DNA of 64,000 bases from Kosakonia oryzendophytica (GTDB taxonomy: Bacteria; Pseudomonadota; Gammaproteobacteria; Enterobacterales; Enterobacteriaceae), in NCBI RefSeq assembly GCF_900094925.1, contig NZ_FMAY01000017.1, positions 21,350-85,349 on the forward strand, in the 5' to 3' direction. A program made the position numbers and the translations under genes. Positions 30,142-40,055 of the stretch are shown in pieces (the stretch's first letter is position 1; each line of letters starts with the position of its first letter). The notes beneath the pieces were generated by a model. That model ran no database searches, was not told where the DNA came from, and was given only the letters and a program-made list of their open reading frames with translations.

Positions 30142-30254
30142 TGTCGCCGCATAACGACACTTCCCTGAGCAATCAACTTACACCATAAATATCAATGCGT
30201 TAAATGTCTCCTCCGGGCGACAAGAAAGGGCGTGATTGTCGCCTGTAAGCAACA
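30142..30254. promoter_or_regulatory. Three GlrR activator sites with an IHF site
   Basis: TGTC-N10-GACA occurs perfectly at 30142-30159 and 30205-30222, and as TGTC-N10-AACA at 30237-30254. This is the motif bound by the response regulator GlrR upstream of glmY and glmZ. TATCAATGCGTTA at 30190-30202 is a perfect IHF match (WATCAA-N4-TTR) between the sites, suited to bending the DNA toward the sigma-54 promoter. Confidence 0.8.
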
Positions 30255-30304
30255 ACGGTGAAAAAGAGAGAAAATACAAAGAAATGGAAAAAAGAGGAGA
30301 TCAG

Positions 30305-30333
30305 AAAACAAAAAACCCCGCTAAAGCGGGGTT
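30305..30333 (-). terminator. Terminator of the tRNA operon
   Basis: AACCCCGCT/AGCGGGGTT hairpin (30314-30333) directly after the tRNA-Pro gene; on the minus strand it is followed by TTTTTTGTTTT. Confidence 0.92.
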
Positions 30334-30339
30334 CAAAAT

Positions 30340-30416
30340 TGGTCGGCGAGAGAGGATTCGAACCTCCGACCCACTGGTCCCAAACCAGTTGCGCTACCAA
30401 GCTGCGCTACTCGCCG
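30340..30416 (-). tRNA. proM: tRNA-Pro (UGG)
   Basis: 77-base gene with encoded CCA, T-loop GGTTCGAATCC and anticodon TGG in loop TTTGGGA. Acceptor stem CGGCGAG pairs with CTCGCCG. Last gene of the argX-hisR-leuT-proM transcript. Confidence 0.97.
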
Positions 30417-30454
30417 ATATACTGCTTTTTGAATTTTTTGTTCAATCTAAGTTG

Positions 30455-30541
30455 TGGTGCGAGGGGGGGGACTTGAACCCCCACGTCCGTAAGGACACTA
30501 ACACCTGAAGCTAGCGCGTCTACCAATTCCGCCACCTTCGC
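30455..30541 (-). tRNA. leuT: tRNA-Leu (CAG)
   Basis: 87-base gene with a long variable arm, as in leucine tRNAs, anticodon CAG (GCTTCAGGTG), acceptor GCGAAGG and encoded CCA. Confidence 0.96.
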
Positions 30542-30569
30542 ATTCCACGAAACTTTTACTGCTAAATAA

Positions 30570-30646
30570 TGGGGTGGCTAATGGGACTCGAACCCACGAC
30601 AACTGGAATCACAATCCAGGGCTCTACCAACTGAGCTATAGCCACC
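30570..30646 (-). tRNA. hisR: tRNA-His (GUG)
   Basis: 77-base gene starting with the extra 5' G typical of tRNA-His (GGTGGCTATAGC), anticodon GTG (GATTGTGATTC), encoded CCA. Confidence 0.97.
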
Positions 30647-30714
30647 ACTGTAAATCTTTTCACGCGGTATCGTCATACTTCACGAACCACCGCAGCTCAA
30701 GCGCCGGGTTTAAA

Positions 30715-30791
<77 letters not shown>

Positions 30792-30812
30792 GTAGCGCCG
30801 TTGCGGGGGTGG

Positions 30813-30841
30813 ATAGTACGGACTTCGGGCGCGGCTGTCTA
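30813..30841 (-). promoter_or_regulatory. Promoter of the argX-hisR-leuT-proM operon
   Basis: TAGACA (30836-30841) and TACTAT (30813-30818) are 17 bases apart on the minus strand. A GC-rich discriminator (CCACCCCCGC) follows, the mark of stringently controlled stable-RNA promoters. Confidence 0.75.
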
Positions 30842-30893
30842 GTGCTTTTTTGAAGAAAATGCGCGTTTGGTTATGCTTTGCGCATTTTGCCTC

Positions 30894-32279
30894 TTATTCA
30901 CTCACCCGTTGCGTAACAGCGTGTCGGTTAAGGCCAAATACTTTATACGCCGCTGTTACCGCAGCAAGGAAGATAACACCGACAAACAGCGACATACGCG
31001 TATCGTCGTTGAATCCCATACCAATCAGCACACAAATCAAAAACGCCATCGTTAGCCAGTTCGCCCACGGGAACAACATTGAGCGGAAGGGATGGCTGGC
31101 AATAGCTTCTTTATGCGCCTTACGGAAACGCAGCTGGCTAATCAGGATCACAAACCACGGCACCATGCCTGGCAATACGCTGGCACTATAGACGTAAACA
31201 AACACGCGTTGCGGGTTCGGAATAATGTAATTCAGACAGGAGCCAATCAGCAGGATAATGATGGAAATTGTCACACCCGCCGCCGGAACGCCGCTTTTAG
31301 ACACTTTCGCCACCGCAGCAGGCAGTTGGCGGTTCTTCGCCAGCGCATACAACATACGACCACAGCTATACATGCCGCTGTTACAGCCGGACAGCGCCGC
31401 CGTCAGCACCACAAAGTTAATAATTCCTGCTGCCGCCGTAATGCCAATCTTCGCAAAGGTCAGCACAAACGGGCTGCCGTTCGTACCGATTTCGTTCCAC
31501 GGGAAAATCGTCACAATAACGAAAATCGCGCCCACATAGAAAATCAGGATACGCCACAGTACCTTACTTACTGCACTGCGCAGCGTAACCTGTGGGTTTT
31601 TCGCTTCACCGGCGGTAATACCAATCAGTTCAACACCCTGATAGGACGCCACAACAATACAGAGCGCAGTCAGAAAGCCTTTCCAGCCGCCGGCAAAGAA
31701 ACCGCCATGTTCGGTCAGATTACCAAAACCAATCGAATGCCCGCCGTTGCCGATACCAAAGAAGATAACGCCCAGGCCAACCACGATCATCACAATGATG
31801 GTGGTCACCTTGATCATCGCGAACCAGAATTCGATTTCACCGTACAGGCGCACTGCCGCGAGGTTCGCCAGCGCCACCAGCCCCACCGCAATCAGCGCGG
31901 GTATCCACTGGGCAAGATCGGGGAACCAGAACTGGACGTACACCCCAATCGCGGTAATTTCAGAAATCCCCACCGCCATCCACATAAACCAGTAAGACCA
32001 GGCGGTGAGATAACCGAAGAAAGGACTCATATAGCGGTGCGCGTAAACAGCAAAAGACCCCGCTACCGGCTCAAGGAACAGCATCTCGCCCATTGAGCGC
32101 ATAATAAAGAAGACGAAGAGACCCGCAATAATGTATGCCAGCAGTACCGACGGGCCGGCCCATTTCAGGGTACTGGCGGCGCCCATAAAGAGCCCCACGC
32201 CAATGGTACCGCCCAGGGCGATTAATTCGATGTGTCGAGACTCCAGTCCACGCTGAAGCTCTGGTTTGTTTTCAGCCAT
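30894..32279 (-). CDS. yifK: Amino acid permease YifK (ThrP)
   Basis: 461-residue APC-superfamily importer with twelve membrane helices. The N-terminal motif [19 protein letters not shown] (residues about 16-34) is the substrate-binding unwound helix. E. coli YifK has been described as a threonine/serine importer (ThrP). The leader carries a GcvB pairing site. In Salmonella, transcription from yifK can run into the downstream tRNA genes; the same head-to-tail arrangement is present here. Confidence 0.95.
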   Translation of the reverse strand: MAENKPELQRGLESRHIELIALGGTIGVGLFMGAASTLKWAGPSVLLAYIIAGLFVFFIMRSMGEMLFLEPVAGSFAVYAHRYMSPFFGYLTAWSYWFMWMAVGISEITAIGVYVQFWFPDLAQWIPALIAVGLVALANLAAVRLYGEIEFWFAMIKVTTIIVMIVVGLGVIFFGIGNGGHSIGFGNLTEHGGFFAGGWKGFLTALCIVVASYQGVELIGITAGEAKNPQVTLRSAVSKVLWRILIFYVGAIFVIVTIFPWNEIGTNGSPFVLTFAKIGITAAAGIINFVVLTAALSGCNSGMYSCGRMLYALAKNRQLPAAVAKVSKSGVPAAGVTISIIILLIGSCLNYIIPNPQRVFVYVYSASVLPGMVPWFVILISQLRFRKAHKEAIASHPFRSMLFPWANWLTMAFLICVLIGMGFNDDTRMSLFVGVIFLAAVTAAYKVFGLNRHAVTQRVSE

Positions 32280-32287
32280 AAATCCTC

Positions 32288-32299
32288 TGTTGTGTTTGC
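32288..32299 (-). promoter_or_regulatory. GcvB pairing site in the yifK leader
   Basis: The mRNA sequence GCAAACACAACA, 9-20 bases before the start codon, is a 12-base perfect complement of TGTTGTGTTTGC in the R1 region of GcvB (recalled sequence). It overlaps or abuts the ribosome site AGAGGA, so pairing would block translation, as reported for yifK in Salmonella. Confidence 0.75.
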
Positions 32300-32501
32300 T
32301 TCTTTCTTTGCCCGATCTGCGGGTTATTGTTATGAGTTTCCCTCATCTCATAACAGGCCATTCGGCGCTAACCCGGAAAAGGTTGTCGCCAAAAACACCA
32401 CGGCACTGCAATGAGTGAGCGAATGGTTTCTTAAAACAGAAGAAATGGCAAATGATGTATAAAAAAAATCGGTGTATTGCACAATAAAACAGCAGAAGGA
32501 G

Positions 32502-32526
32502 AAAAAAAGGCAGCACGCTGCGCCGC
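32502..32526 (-). terminator. Probable terminator of the ECA operon
   Basis: GGCAG/CTGCC-like hairpin just after the wecG stop; on the minus strand a run of seven T follows (32502-32508). The rest of the 256-base gap to yifK holds the yifK leader and promoter region; I see no other gene. Confidence 0.55.
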
Positions 32527-32535
32527 CAACGTTGT

Positions 32536-33276
32536 TCAGAGTTTTCCGCTGTAGTGCCAACGCAGATAACGCAGCAAACGCAATTGACGCTTTAAACGGC
32601 TCGGTTGTGACAGCAGCCGATAAAGCCACTCCATCCCCAGATGCTGCCAGAGTTTAGGCGCACGCTTTACATGGCCCGTAAAGACGTCGTACGTTCCGCC
32701 AACCCCCATGTATAACGCATCAGGATAGACAGTGCGGCAGTCGCGCATCAGGATCTCCTGCTTTGGCGATCCCATTGCCACAGTGATGATTTTCGCCCCG
32801 CTATCGCGGATGCGCTCAAACAGTGCTTGCTGCTGCTCCGGATTAAAATACCCATCCTGGCTGCCCACAATATTCACCTGCCATTGTGCACGCAGTTTCT
32901 GCTCCGTCTGCGCCAGCACATCGGGCTTGCCACCCACCAGAAATACCGGCGTCGCATTTTCGCCTGCCCGCGCCATCAGTTTTTCCCACAGATCGGCACC
33001 GGCAACACGGGATACTTGCGCGCGCGGGAACTTCTTCCGCAAGGAGCGCACGACGCTGATGCCGTCGGCGTATTTAAACTCAGCCGCTTCGATCAACGCT
33101 CGCACCTGAGCATCATCTTCCAGCGTCAGCATCTTTTCCGCATTAATGGCGACCAGCGTACCTTGCCTGATCTCGCCATTCGCATACAGATAATCCAGCG
33201 CGTGTTGCATATCGCGCCAGCCAATCAATTTCAGACCACGCAGGTCATACAGCGGCGCTGCAGTCTTGTCCGTCAT
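32536..33276 (-). CDS. wecG: UDP-ManNAcA transferase WecG (RffM)
   Basis: Glycosyltransferase of the WecG/TagA/CpsF family (GT26), 246 residues. It adds N-acetylmannosaminuronic acid to lipid I to give ECA lipid II on the inner face of the membrane. The conserved VGGKPDVL and [18 protein letters not shown] segments are present. Last gene of the operon, nine bases after wzyE. Confidence 0.96.
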   Translation of the reverse strand: MTDKTAAPLYDLRGLKLIGWRDMQHALDYLYANGEIRQGTLVAINAEKMLTLEDDAQVRALIEAAEFKYADGISVVRSLRKKFPRAQVSRVAGADLWEKLMARAGENATPVFLVGGKPDVLAQTEQKLRAQWQVNIVGSQDGYFNPEQQQALFERIRDSGAKIITVAMGSPKQEILMRDCRTVYPDALYMGVGGTYDVFTGHVKRAPKLWQHLGMEWLYRLLSQPSRLKRQLRLLRYLRWHYSGKL

Positions 33277-33285
33277 GTTTATCCT

Positions 33286-34638
33286 TTACATCTGGGAAAG
33301 GGGTTTTGCCGCGCGTTCACCGCGTTTGTGTATCAGGCCCGCGTTATCAAACAGCCAGTACAGCAGCTTCGCCAGCAACAAGCAGAAGCCGAAGATGACG
33401 AGGAAAAACACCACGCGAGACACGAAAGCATCCAGCCCTTCACGAGCCAGCACAATCATGTTGAAAATCGCGCCAAAGCAGAAACTGTGCAGGATCGCGG
33501 CTTTATAGCGGTTCGTTTCCCGGTTGCCCAGAGTATACAACCAGTCAAACCATTTAATGATGAGCCCCACCGTCACCGCGCCGAGCGGGATAAAGGCAAC
33601 ACCGCCCATCACCACCAGAGAGCCGATCAACGTTGGCGAGATAGCAAGGCCAGAGTGGTTGTTCAGAACTTCCCAGGTAAAGTAATTGGCCGTATTCAAC
33701 ACAATATTCGGACGCGTTGGCCACAGCCAGGACGGAATAAAGACATAGAAGTCGCGCACGATGGGCGCCAACCCCTGAAAGGCAATTTTGTCGTAGTTTT
33801 GCAGCAGCAGCGACAAGTTTTCCCAAGGTGAAAAGGTGTCACGGGTCAGGTACAGGAACGTATAAAACGCTTCATCGCCACTGACATTCAGTCCGTAACG
33901 CTTGATCGCCAACCAGAACATACCAACGATGCCAAACACACCTGCAGCGGCCAGCATCCACAACGAGATCCACCCACGAATAATGCCGATAAACAAAAAG
34001 ATCGCGAACGCGATAATGATATTGGCGCGGGTTCCGCCAACAATCATATAGGTCAGCAAACCAAAAGCGACCGTGCTGACGAGGAAGAAGAGCCATGCCT
34101 GCGCACTCTGCCGCAAAAAGTAGACCACCAGCATTGCGGGAATAAAGAAATAAAAGAAGCGCTTAAGTGCCACACCGGACACTTCACTGGAGAAGATCTG
34201 GCTATAGGATTGCAGGCGGAACAGCAAAAAGCCGTTATGCATAAAGAAGATGCTGACGCTGACCAGAGCGATGACCATTAACATCACCCATGTCAGATTC
34301 GCCTCAACCCGGTTAATGGTGAACAGCGGTCGACGCGATACCGGCGCAGTATGTTTGCGCAGCCGCGTTTTATACGTCACATAGTAAATTCCGTAGAAAC
34401 AGGTTGCTGCAAGTAACGACTGCATCATCACGCCAGGCGGCGCAACCCCCACGTTAAAGCGGAACACCAGCACGCTGGTCAGCGGAAAGCCGAAGAAGAA
34501 TGTCAGCAAAAAGAGCAGTGAAAAAAAGACGTTAAAGTTAAAACGCACGCGACGGAATTCAAACCAGGTTAACGTGGCGATAAACAGCGATGCCAGTAAC
34601 CAGAGGATAAACAGTCCGCAGAATTCAAGTGGGCTCAT
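33286..34638 (-). CDS. wzyE: ECA polymerase WzyE
   Basis: 450-residue membrane protein with about eleven hydrophobic segments and a large periplasmic loop, as in Wzy polymerases. It joins ECA trisaccharide units in the periplasm; WzzE sets the chain length. It overlaps wecF by four bases. Confidence 0.95.
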   Translation of the reverse strand: MSPLEFCGLFILWLLASLFIATLTWFEFRRVRFNFNVFFSLLFLLTFFFGFPLTSVLVFRFNVGVAPPGVMMQSLLAATCFYGIYYVTYKTRLRKHTAPVSRRPLFTINRVEANLTWVMLMVIALVSVSIFFMHNGFLLFRLQSYSQIFSSEVSGVALKRFFYFFIPAMLVVYFLRQSAQAWLFFLVSTVAFGLLTYMIVGGTRANIIIAFAIFLFIGIIRGWISLWMLAAAGVFGIVGMFWLAIKRYGLNVSGDEAFYTFLYLTRDTFSPWENLSLLLQNYDKIAFQGLAPIVRDFYVFIPSWLWPTRPNIVLNTANYFTWEVLNNHSGLAISPTLIGSLVVMGGVAFIPLGAVTVGLIIKWFDWLYTLGNRETNRYKAAILHSFCFGAIFNMIVLAREGLDAFVSRVVFFLVIFGFCLLLAKLLYWLFDNAGLIHKRGERAAKPLSQM

Positions 34639-35714
34639 CCGGCACTCCCCGCAGCTATGCGCAGTGCTTTATGCCACGGCGCGATAAAATTCGGGCTGAA
34701 AAAGGTAATGGCGTTTTTATCCACCGCCATCAATTGCCGCCGGGCTTCACGGACTACCGCCTCATTCAGGTTATCCGTGGTAAATAGCACGGGAATATCT
34801 TCCGCCACCATATCGCGCCAGAACGGGTTTTCCCTGTTCAGCACGCAGGGTACACCCGCCTGAATCAGCAGGCAGAGCGTACCGATCCCTTGCTGACGGG
34901 CAAAAATAAAGTATCCGAGATCGCACGTCCCCAGCAGAGCCAGATAGTCATCAAAGGCCATCTTCTCATTGAGGACGCGCAGATTATCCGCGCTGAATAA
35001 GGCCAGCCCCGCACGCCGCACCGTCTCAATATAAGCGTCGTTATTGTCCGGATACCCCATTGGCACGATGATTTTCACCGTATCGCCAAACTGGCGATGA
35101 ATGGCATGCAGCGCTGCCACATGTTCATTGCTTGGATCACCGGAATTGCCCACCAGAATCGTCAGTGGACCTTCATGCTGCAGTTCATGCGCCATGGCAT
35201 TGAGCGCCGGATCCATGCGCGTCGGGAAATAGAGCAACTCTCCGCGCACGCCGGGATTACGCTGAGCAAACCACGCCAGATCGCCACGGGTCGCAAAAAT
35301 AGTCCCAACACGGCGCTGCGCCAGCCGGCGCAGCGGATAAAAAAGGCGGAACTTAAGGCTGTGCGAAACTTCGTAAAGATCGGCACCCCAGGCATGCCAG
35401 TAGAACTGCTCACGCTTTATTGCGCCGGTTAATAAAGCCAGCCATATGTCGAAATTAAACTGCCCATGAAAAAAGAAACGCTGCTGACGTTGGGCTTTCG
35501 CTTTCGCGATCACCGCCCGCGCCAGCGCCTTCTTTCCGGGATAAAAATGCAATGTCAGGGCGGGATATTCCGTACCCTGACCTTCGTCACGCCCGACGAT
35601 CATAAATTCACGGGCATATGCACCCGACGCCGCGAGCACATCATTAAAGAATCGCAGCACAGTCTGATTATGGTGTGGGATATCCGATCCCAGTACGTGA
35701 ATGAGTGTAGTCAT
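34635..35714 (-). CDS. wecF: Fuc4NAc transferase WecF (RffT)
   Basis: 359-residue GT56 transferase that adds 4-acetamido-4,6-dideoxygalactose to lipid II to make lipid III, the complete trisaccharide unit. Family segments such as [16 protein letters not shown] and [11 protein letters not shown] are present. Four-base overlaps with wzxE and wzyE imply coupled translation. Confidence 0.95.
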   Translation of the reverse strand: MTTLIHVLGSDIPHHNQTVLRFFNDVLAASGAYAREFMIVGRDEGQGTEYPALTLHFYPGKKALARAVIAKAKAQRQQRFFFHGQFNFDIWLALLTGAIKREQFYWHAWGADLYEVSHSLKFRLFYPLRRLAQRRVGTIFATRGDLAWFAQRNPGVRGELLYFPTRMDPALNAMAHELQHEGPLTILVGNSGDPSNEHVAALHAIHRQFGDTVKIIVPMGYPDNNDAYIETVRRAGLALFSADNLRVLNEKMAFDDYLALLGTCDLGYFIFARQQGIGTLCLLIQAGVPCVLNRENPFWRDMVAEDIPVLFTTDNLNEAVVREARRQLMAVDKNAITFFSPNFIAPWHKALRIAAGSAG

Positions 35715-36961
35715 GACTTCTTACGCCAAATCAAAAACACGCCGCAACAGAGGGCGAAATAAATAACATACGTGGCCATATAGGCCTGCGCCGCACCAGC
35801 GGCACCGTGCGCGGGAATTAACCAGCGGGAAAACAGTGTCAGCAGGGTGAACTGACTTATTTCTGCCAGAATATAAAAACGTAACGAGGCTTTGGCGACC
35901 ACCAGATAACCAAAGACGTAAGCGCCCACTTTCAATACATCGCCGATCAATTGCCAGGCAAAGAGGTCGCGCATGGCGGTAAACTTACTGGAAAACAGCA
36001 ACCAGATAGCCACATCGCGTAGCAACCAGACGGCCAGGCTGACAGCCGCCACCGCAGGTAAAACGAAACGTAGCGACTTTACGATTTCGCGGGAGATCGC
36101 CTGCTTTGTCGCCAGGCGCGATAATGTCGGCAGCAAATAAACCGTAAACGACGCGGTAATGAATTGCAGGTAAGCATCGGAAATACTGCTTACCCCCTGC
36201 CAGATCCCCACTTCGTCCCAGCTATAATGCGCAGCCAGCTGGTTTCGCATCATCACGTAAGCCAACGGCATGGTAAATGACGTGATCAACGCCATCAGCG
36301 TAAATTTGCTTAACTGTCCCGCCAGCGCCGTATCCCACTGAGGTTTGAAAAAACCCAGCGGAACCGCACCGCGCCGAATGAGCAACGCTAACGCCGGGAT
36401 CACCACCAACGCAGGCACCAATGCCAGCCCCAGCAATGCGCCCTGGTACCCTCCCAATTTGAAGCAGAGATACCATGCCAGTACACCAATGACGCTGCCG
36501 ATAATTAATGACAGTGCATTACTCACCGCATCGCGGAACCCTTTCATTACCGCCAGTAGCAGGTTCGCCCATGCGATACCCAATTGCACTAGCGCCACCA
36601 GACGCACCAATCCCTGGTAATGAGTATGACCAAACAAACCCTGACTGACAGGCGCAGCGGCAAACAAAAAGATCAGCGCCAACAATGTAGAGAAACCGAG
36701 CACCATCGCCGATGATGTCCCGACCACCACGCGCAGACGCGCCGGGTCATCATGGTGCTGAGCCACCCATTTCGTCACCCCATTAAAAATCCCGGCGCCC
36801 GCGAGAACGCCGAGCACCGTGATGAGTTGACGAAAATTACCTGCCTGTCCAACACCGGATGGCCCAAAAGCCACCGCAAGAAGTTTGATCACCAGCAAGC
36901 CCGCGCCAATTTTCACCAGCGTACTGGCCGCCGTCCATACCGATGCTTTTGCCAGTGACAT
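35711..36961 (-). CDS. wzxE: Lipid III flippase WzxE
   Basis: 416-residue MOP-superfamily flippase with about twelve helices that moves the ECA lipid-linked trisaccharide to the periplasmic face. The N-terminal amphipathic stretch [20 protein letters not shown] is typical. One base separates it from the stop of wecE. Confidence 0.95.
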   Translation of the reverse strand: MSLAKASVWTAASTLVKIGAGLLVIKLLAVAFGPSGVGQAGNFRQLITVLGVLAGAGIFNGVTKWVAQHHDDPARLRVVVGTSSAMVLGFSTLLALIFLFAAAPVSQGLFGHTHYQGLVRLVALVQLGIAWANLLLAVMKGFRDAVSNALSLIIGSVIGVLAWYLCFKLGGYQGALLGLALVPALVVIPALALLIRRGAVPLGFFKPQWDTALAGQLSKFTLMALITSFTMPLAYVMMRNQLAAHYSWDEVGIWQGVSSISDAYLQFITASFTVYLLPTLSRLATKQAISREIVKSLRFVLPAVAAVSLAVWLLRDVAIWLLFSSKFTAMRDLFAWQLIGDVLKVGAYVFGYLVVAKASLRFYILAEISQFTLLTLFSRWLIPAHGAAGAAQAYMATYVIYFALCCGVFLIWRKKS

Positions 36962-36962
36962 A

Positions 36963-38093
36963 TCAGCTGAAATAGCTCAGAAGTGTGCTAATGACCGTGC
37001 GCTGGTTAACAGGCGACAGATTGTAGAACAGCGGCAAGCGAAGCAAACGCTCACTTTCTTGCGTGGTATAGCGATCTTCGCCGTGGAATTCGCCAAACTT
37101 TTCTCCTGCCGGAGAAGCATGGAGCGGGATGTAGTGAAATACGGCGAGGATCTCCGCTTCTTTCAGGAAAGCGATCAGCTTGCTGCGGTCAGCCTCATCG
37201 CGCAGTTTGATATAGAACATATGCGCATTGTGACCACAGTCTGCCGGAACCGAGGGCAACGCAATACGTCCGGCTCGCGCCAGCGGCGCCAATGCATCGT
37301 AATAGTTCTGCCACAGCGCCAGGCGCTGCTGATTGATGCGGTCAGCCGCTTCAAGTTGCGCCCACAAGTACGCGGCTTGTAGATCCGCCATCAGATAACT
37401 CGAACCAATATCCCGCCAGGTGTATTTATCCACCTGCCCACGGAAGAACTGGCTGCGGTTGGTGCCTTTTTCGCGAATGACCTCGGCACGTTCAACCAGC
37501 GCGCGGTCGTTAATCAGCGTTGCTCCACCTTCACCGCCTGCCGTGTAGTTTTTCGTTTCGTGAAAACTAAAACAGCCAATATGCCCGATCGTACCCAGCG
37601 CCCGGCCTTTGTAGGTCGACATCACGCCTTGAGCAGCATCTTCCACCACAAACAGATTATGGCGTTTCGCAATCGCCATAATGGTGTCCATTTCGCAGGC
37701 CACCCCGGCATAGTGCACCGGCACAATCACGCGGGTTTTGTCAGTAATCGCCGCTTCAATACAGGTTTCATCAATATTCAGGGTATCCGGGCGGATATCC
37801 ACAAAGACAATTTTCGCCCCACGCAGCACAAAGGCGTTGGCGGTGGAGACGAAGGTATAACTCGGCATGATCACTTCATCGCCAGGCTGAATATTCAGCA
37901 ACAGTGCCGCCATTTCCAGCGAGGCGGTGCAGGAAGGCGTCAGCAGCACTTTGGCACTGTGAAAACGCTGCTCCATCCACTGCTGGCAGCGGCGGGTAAA
38001 GCCGCCATCACCGCATAATTTACCGCTGCCCATCGCCGACTGCATGTAGTCGAGTTCCGTCCCCACGACCGGGGGTGCATTGAAGGGGATCAT
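36963..38093 (-). CDS. wecE: dTDP-4-amino-4,6-dideoxygalactose transaminase WecE (RffA)
   Basis: 376-residue PLP-dependent sugar aminotransferase that turns dTDP-4-keto-6-deoxyglucose into dTDP-Fuc4N with glutamate. The PLP lysine is Lys181 in SFHETKNYTAGGEGG. The start MIPFNAPPVVG fits the family; a longer in-frame start would overlap wecD. Its substrate is normally made by RffG and RffH, whose genes are absent from this cluster. Confidence 0.96.
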   Translation of the reverse strand: MIPFNAPPVVGTELDYMQSAMGSGKLCGDGGFTRRCQQWMEQRFHSAKVLLTPSCTASLEMAALLLNIQPGDEVIMPSYTFVSTANAFVLRGAKIVFVDIRPDTLNIDETCIEAAITDKTRVIVPVHYAGVACEMDTIMAIAKRHNLFVVEDAAQGVMSTYKGRALGTIGHIGCFSFHETKNYTAGGEGGATLINDRALVERAEVIREKGTNRSQFFRGQVDKYTWRDIGSSYLMADLQAAYLWAQLEAADRINQQRLALWQNYYDALAPLARAGRIALPSVPADCGHNAHMFYIKLRDEADRSKLIAFLKEAEILAVFHYIPLHASPAGEKFGEFHGEDRYTTQESERLLRLPLFYNLSPVNQRTVISTLLSYFS

Positions 38094-38097
38094 AACG

Positions 38098-38775
38098 TCA
38101 CCTGTATAACCACAGAGCAGTGCTTTCCACATTCGCTCCGCTTTGAATATAGCGTTTAAGTGCGACGGTATTCCCAAGCTGGGTTGCCACTCGCACCTGC
38201 GTTAATTGCCGCTGCCGTGCCCAGTGGCTGGCAGCCTGCATTAATTTTTCGCCCATCCCACGACCAGCCAGTAAGCCAATCCGCGCCTCATGCTCGTTTA
38301 ACTGCCGCAAAGAGACAAAGCCCGCGATTTCACCGCCCTCGCGGCGAAACAGCAGACATTGATGGTCAAACACATCTTTTACTGCGTTTTCAATCCACTG
38401 CGCGTAGAAACGCCCGCTGGCATCGGCCGGGTACCACGGGGCGCGAAAACGGCTCTGCACAAACGTCTCCGATGCCATTTGCCGCAGCACGGGGATATCG
38501 TCCACATTCGCCACTTCTGCATGGGGATCGCATCCCTGAACAGACACAGCTAATGACAGGTCGATTTCCCCTTCCACCAGTTGAAAACCGAATTGTTGCA
38601 GCGCATCGAGGGTATGCGTGTGCGACGCTGGCAATTTGACCTGGAGACGCGACCAGCCAGTGAAATCCGCGACGTTCAGCGCAGGCGCTTCAGGATGCAG
38701 ACGCACGATAGCGCTGCGGATACCAAAAAATGCGCTTTCCCATGCCAGTTCTTCTACAGTGCCGTGAAGAGCCAT
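38098..38775 (-). CDS. wecD: dTDP-fucosamine acetyltransferase WecD (RffC)
   Basis: 225-residue GNAT-type enzyme that acetylates dTDP-Fuc4N with acetyl-CoA. The acetyl-CoA loop is in [16 protein letters not shown] and the C-terminus has [19 protein letters not shown]. It shows more divergence from E. coli in its N-terminal third than its neighbours do. It starts 17 bases after wecC with a good ribosome site (AAGGAG); in E. coli rffG and rffH lie between. Confidence 0.95.
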   Translation of the reverse strand: MALHGTVEELAWESAFFGIRSAIVRLHPEAPALNVADFTGWSRLQVKLPASHTHTLDALQQFGFQLVEGEIDLSLAVSVQGCDPHAEVANVDDIPVLRQMASETFVQSRFRAPWYPADASGRFYAQWIENAVKDVFDHQCLLFRREGGEIAGFVSLRQLNEHEARIGLLAGRGMGEKLMQAASHWARQRQLTQVRVATQLGNTVALKRYIQSGANVESTALWLYR

Positions 38776-38792
38776 CTCGTCTCCTTAGCGCA

Positions 38793-40055
38793 TCAGCGCC
38801 AGACGCCTTTGGTGTCCACAATGTGACGCTGCGTGATGCAGCGGCCATCCAGCGCTTTAAATTCTTTGTGATCGACCAGCATGATCAGCACATCCGCCTG
38901 TGCCAGTGCCTCCTGCATGCTGACCAGTTTACTGATACCGGTCAGCGAGGCAGGAAGCTGATGGATATTCGGTTCAACCACCAGAGTTTCGCCACCGTGC
39001 CACTGCGCCACACTGTGTGTAATTTCCATCGCCGGACTTTCGCGCAGATCGTCAATGTTGGGTTTAAAGGCCAGCCCAAAACAGGCGATTTTCAGTTCGC
39101 TCGCGCGCTTATCGCTTGTGGTCAGACAGTCGGCAACGGTGGCTTTTACCTGATCCACTACCCAATGCGGCTTATGATCGTTCACCTCACGTGCGGTACG
39201 AATGAGTCGCGCCTGTTGCGGGTTCTGCGCCACAATAAACCACGGATCGACAGCGATGCAGTGACCGCCCACGCCAGGGCCTGGTTGCAGAATATTCACG
39301 CGCGGATGACGATTTGCCAGACGGATCAATTCCCAGACGTTAATGTTCTGGTCGGCACAGATCAACGACAGCTCGTTGGCAAAAGCGATGTTGACGTCGC
39401 GAAAACTGTTTTCGGTGAGTTTGCACATTTCTGCGGTGCGGGAGTTGGTCACCACACATTCACCTTCAAGGAAAATGTTGTACAGCTCGCTTGCGCGCGC
39501 CGAGCACACCGGTGTCATGCCGCCAATTACTCGATCATTTTTAATCAGTTCAACCATAACTTGTCCCGGCAGCACACGCTCAGGGCAATAGGCGATATTG
39601 ATGTCGGCCTTTTCCCCGACCTGCTGTGGGAAGGTAAGGTCCGGGCGGGCGGCCGCAAGCCAGGCGGCCATTTGCTCAGTCGCCCCGACCGGCGAGGTGG
39701 ACTCAAGAATCACCAGTGCGCCTTTTTTTAACACCGGTGCAATGGATTTTGCCGCCGCTTCGACATAAACCATATCCGGCTCATGTTCACCTTTAAAGGG
39801 CGTGGGTACGGCAATCAGGTAGGCATCTGCTGTGACCGGCGTGGTGCTGGCGCGCAGATATCCGCCCTCTACCGCGGCTTTTACGACGTTATCCAGTTCC
39901 GGCTCGACAATATGGATCTCTCCGCGATTAATGGTTTCCACGGCGCGTGCGTTTATATCAACCCCGATGACCTGCTTTTTCCGGGAAGCAAACGCCGCTG
40001 CGGTAGGAAGGCCAATGTATCCGAGGCCAATGACGGAAATGGTTGTAAAGCTCAT
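38793..40055 (-). CDS. wecC: UDP-N-acetyl-D-mannosamine dehydrogenase WecC
   Basis: 420-residue NAD-dependent dehydrogenase that oxidises UDP-ManNAc twice to UDP-ManNAcA. The Rossmann motif IGLGYIGLP is near residue 9 and the catalytic Cys lies in [13 protein letters not shown]. It ends in TGA and is followed closely by wecD. It overlaps the wecB stop by four bases. Confidence 0.97.
   Translation of the reverse strand: MSFTTISVIGLGYIGLPTAAAFASRKKQVIGVDINARAVETINRGEIHIVEPELDNVVKAAVEGGYLRASTTPVTADAYLIAVPTPFKGEHEPDMVYVEAAAKSIAPVLKKGALVILESTSPVGATEQMAAWLAAARPDLTFPQQVGEKADINIAYCPERVLPGQVMVELIKNDRVIGGMTPVCSARASELYNIFLEGECVVTNSRTAEMCKLTENSFRDVNIAFANELSLICADQNINVWELIRLANRHPRVNILQPGPGVGGHCIAVDPWFIVAQNPQQARLIRTAREVNDHKPHWVVDQVKATVADCLTTSDKRASELKIACFGLAFKPNIDDLRESPAMEITHSVAQWHGGETLVVEPNIHQLPASLTGISKLVSMQEALAQADVLIMLVDHKEFKALDGRCITQRHIVDTKGVWR

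Noticed and set aside
29740..30304. A protein gene between hemY and tRNA-Pro
   Set aside because: No frame with coding character; the stretch is explained by glmZ and its upstream control sites.
31092..32096. 334-residue plus-strand frame opposite yifK
   Set aside because: Rich in His, Asn, Gln and Arg with no domain; it mirrors the transmembrane codons of yifK on the other strand.
32827..33831. 334-residue plus-strand frame across wecG and wzyE
   Set aside because: It crosses two well-supported genes on the other strand and has no recognisable features or ribosome site.
38730..39731. 333-residue plus-strand frame opposite wecC
   Set aside because: Shadow of wecC; no conserved motif and no promoter context.
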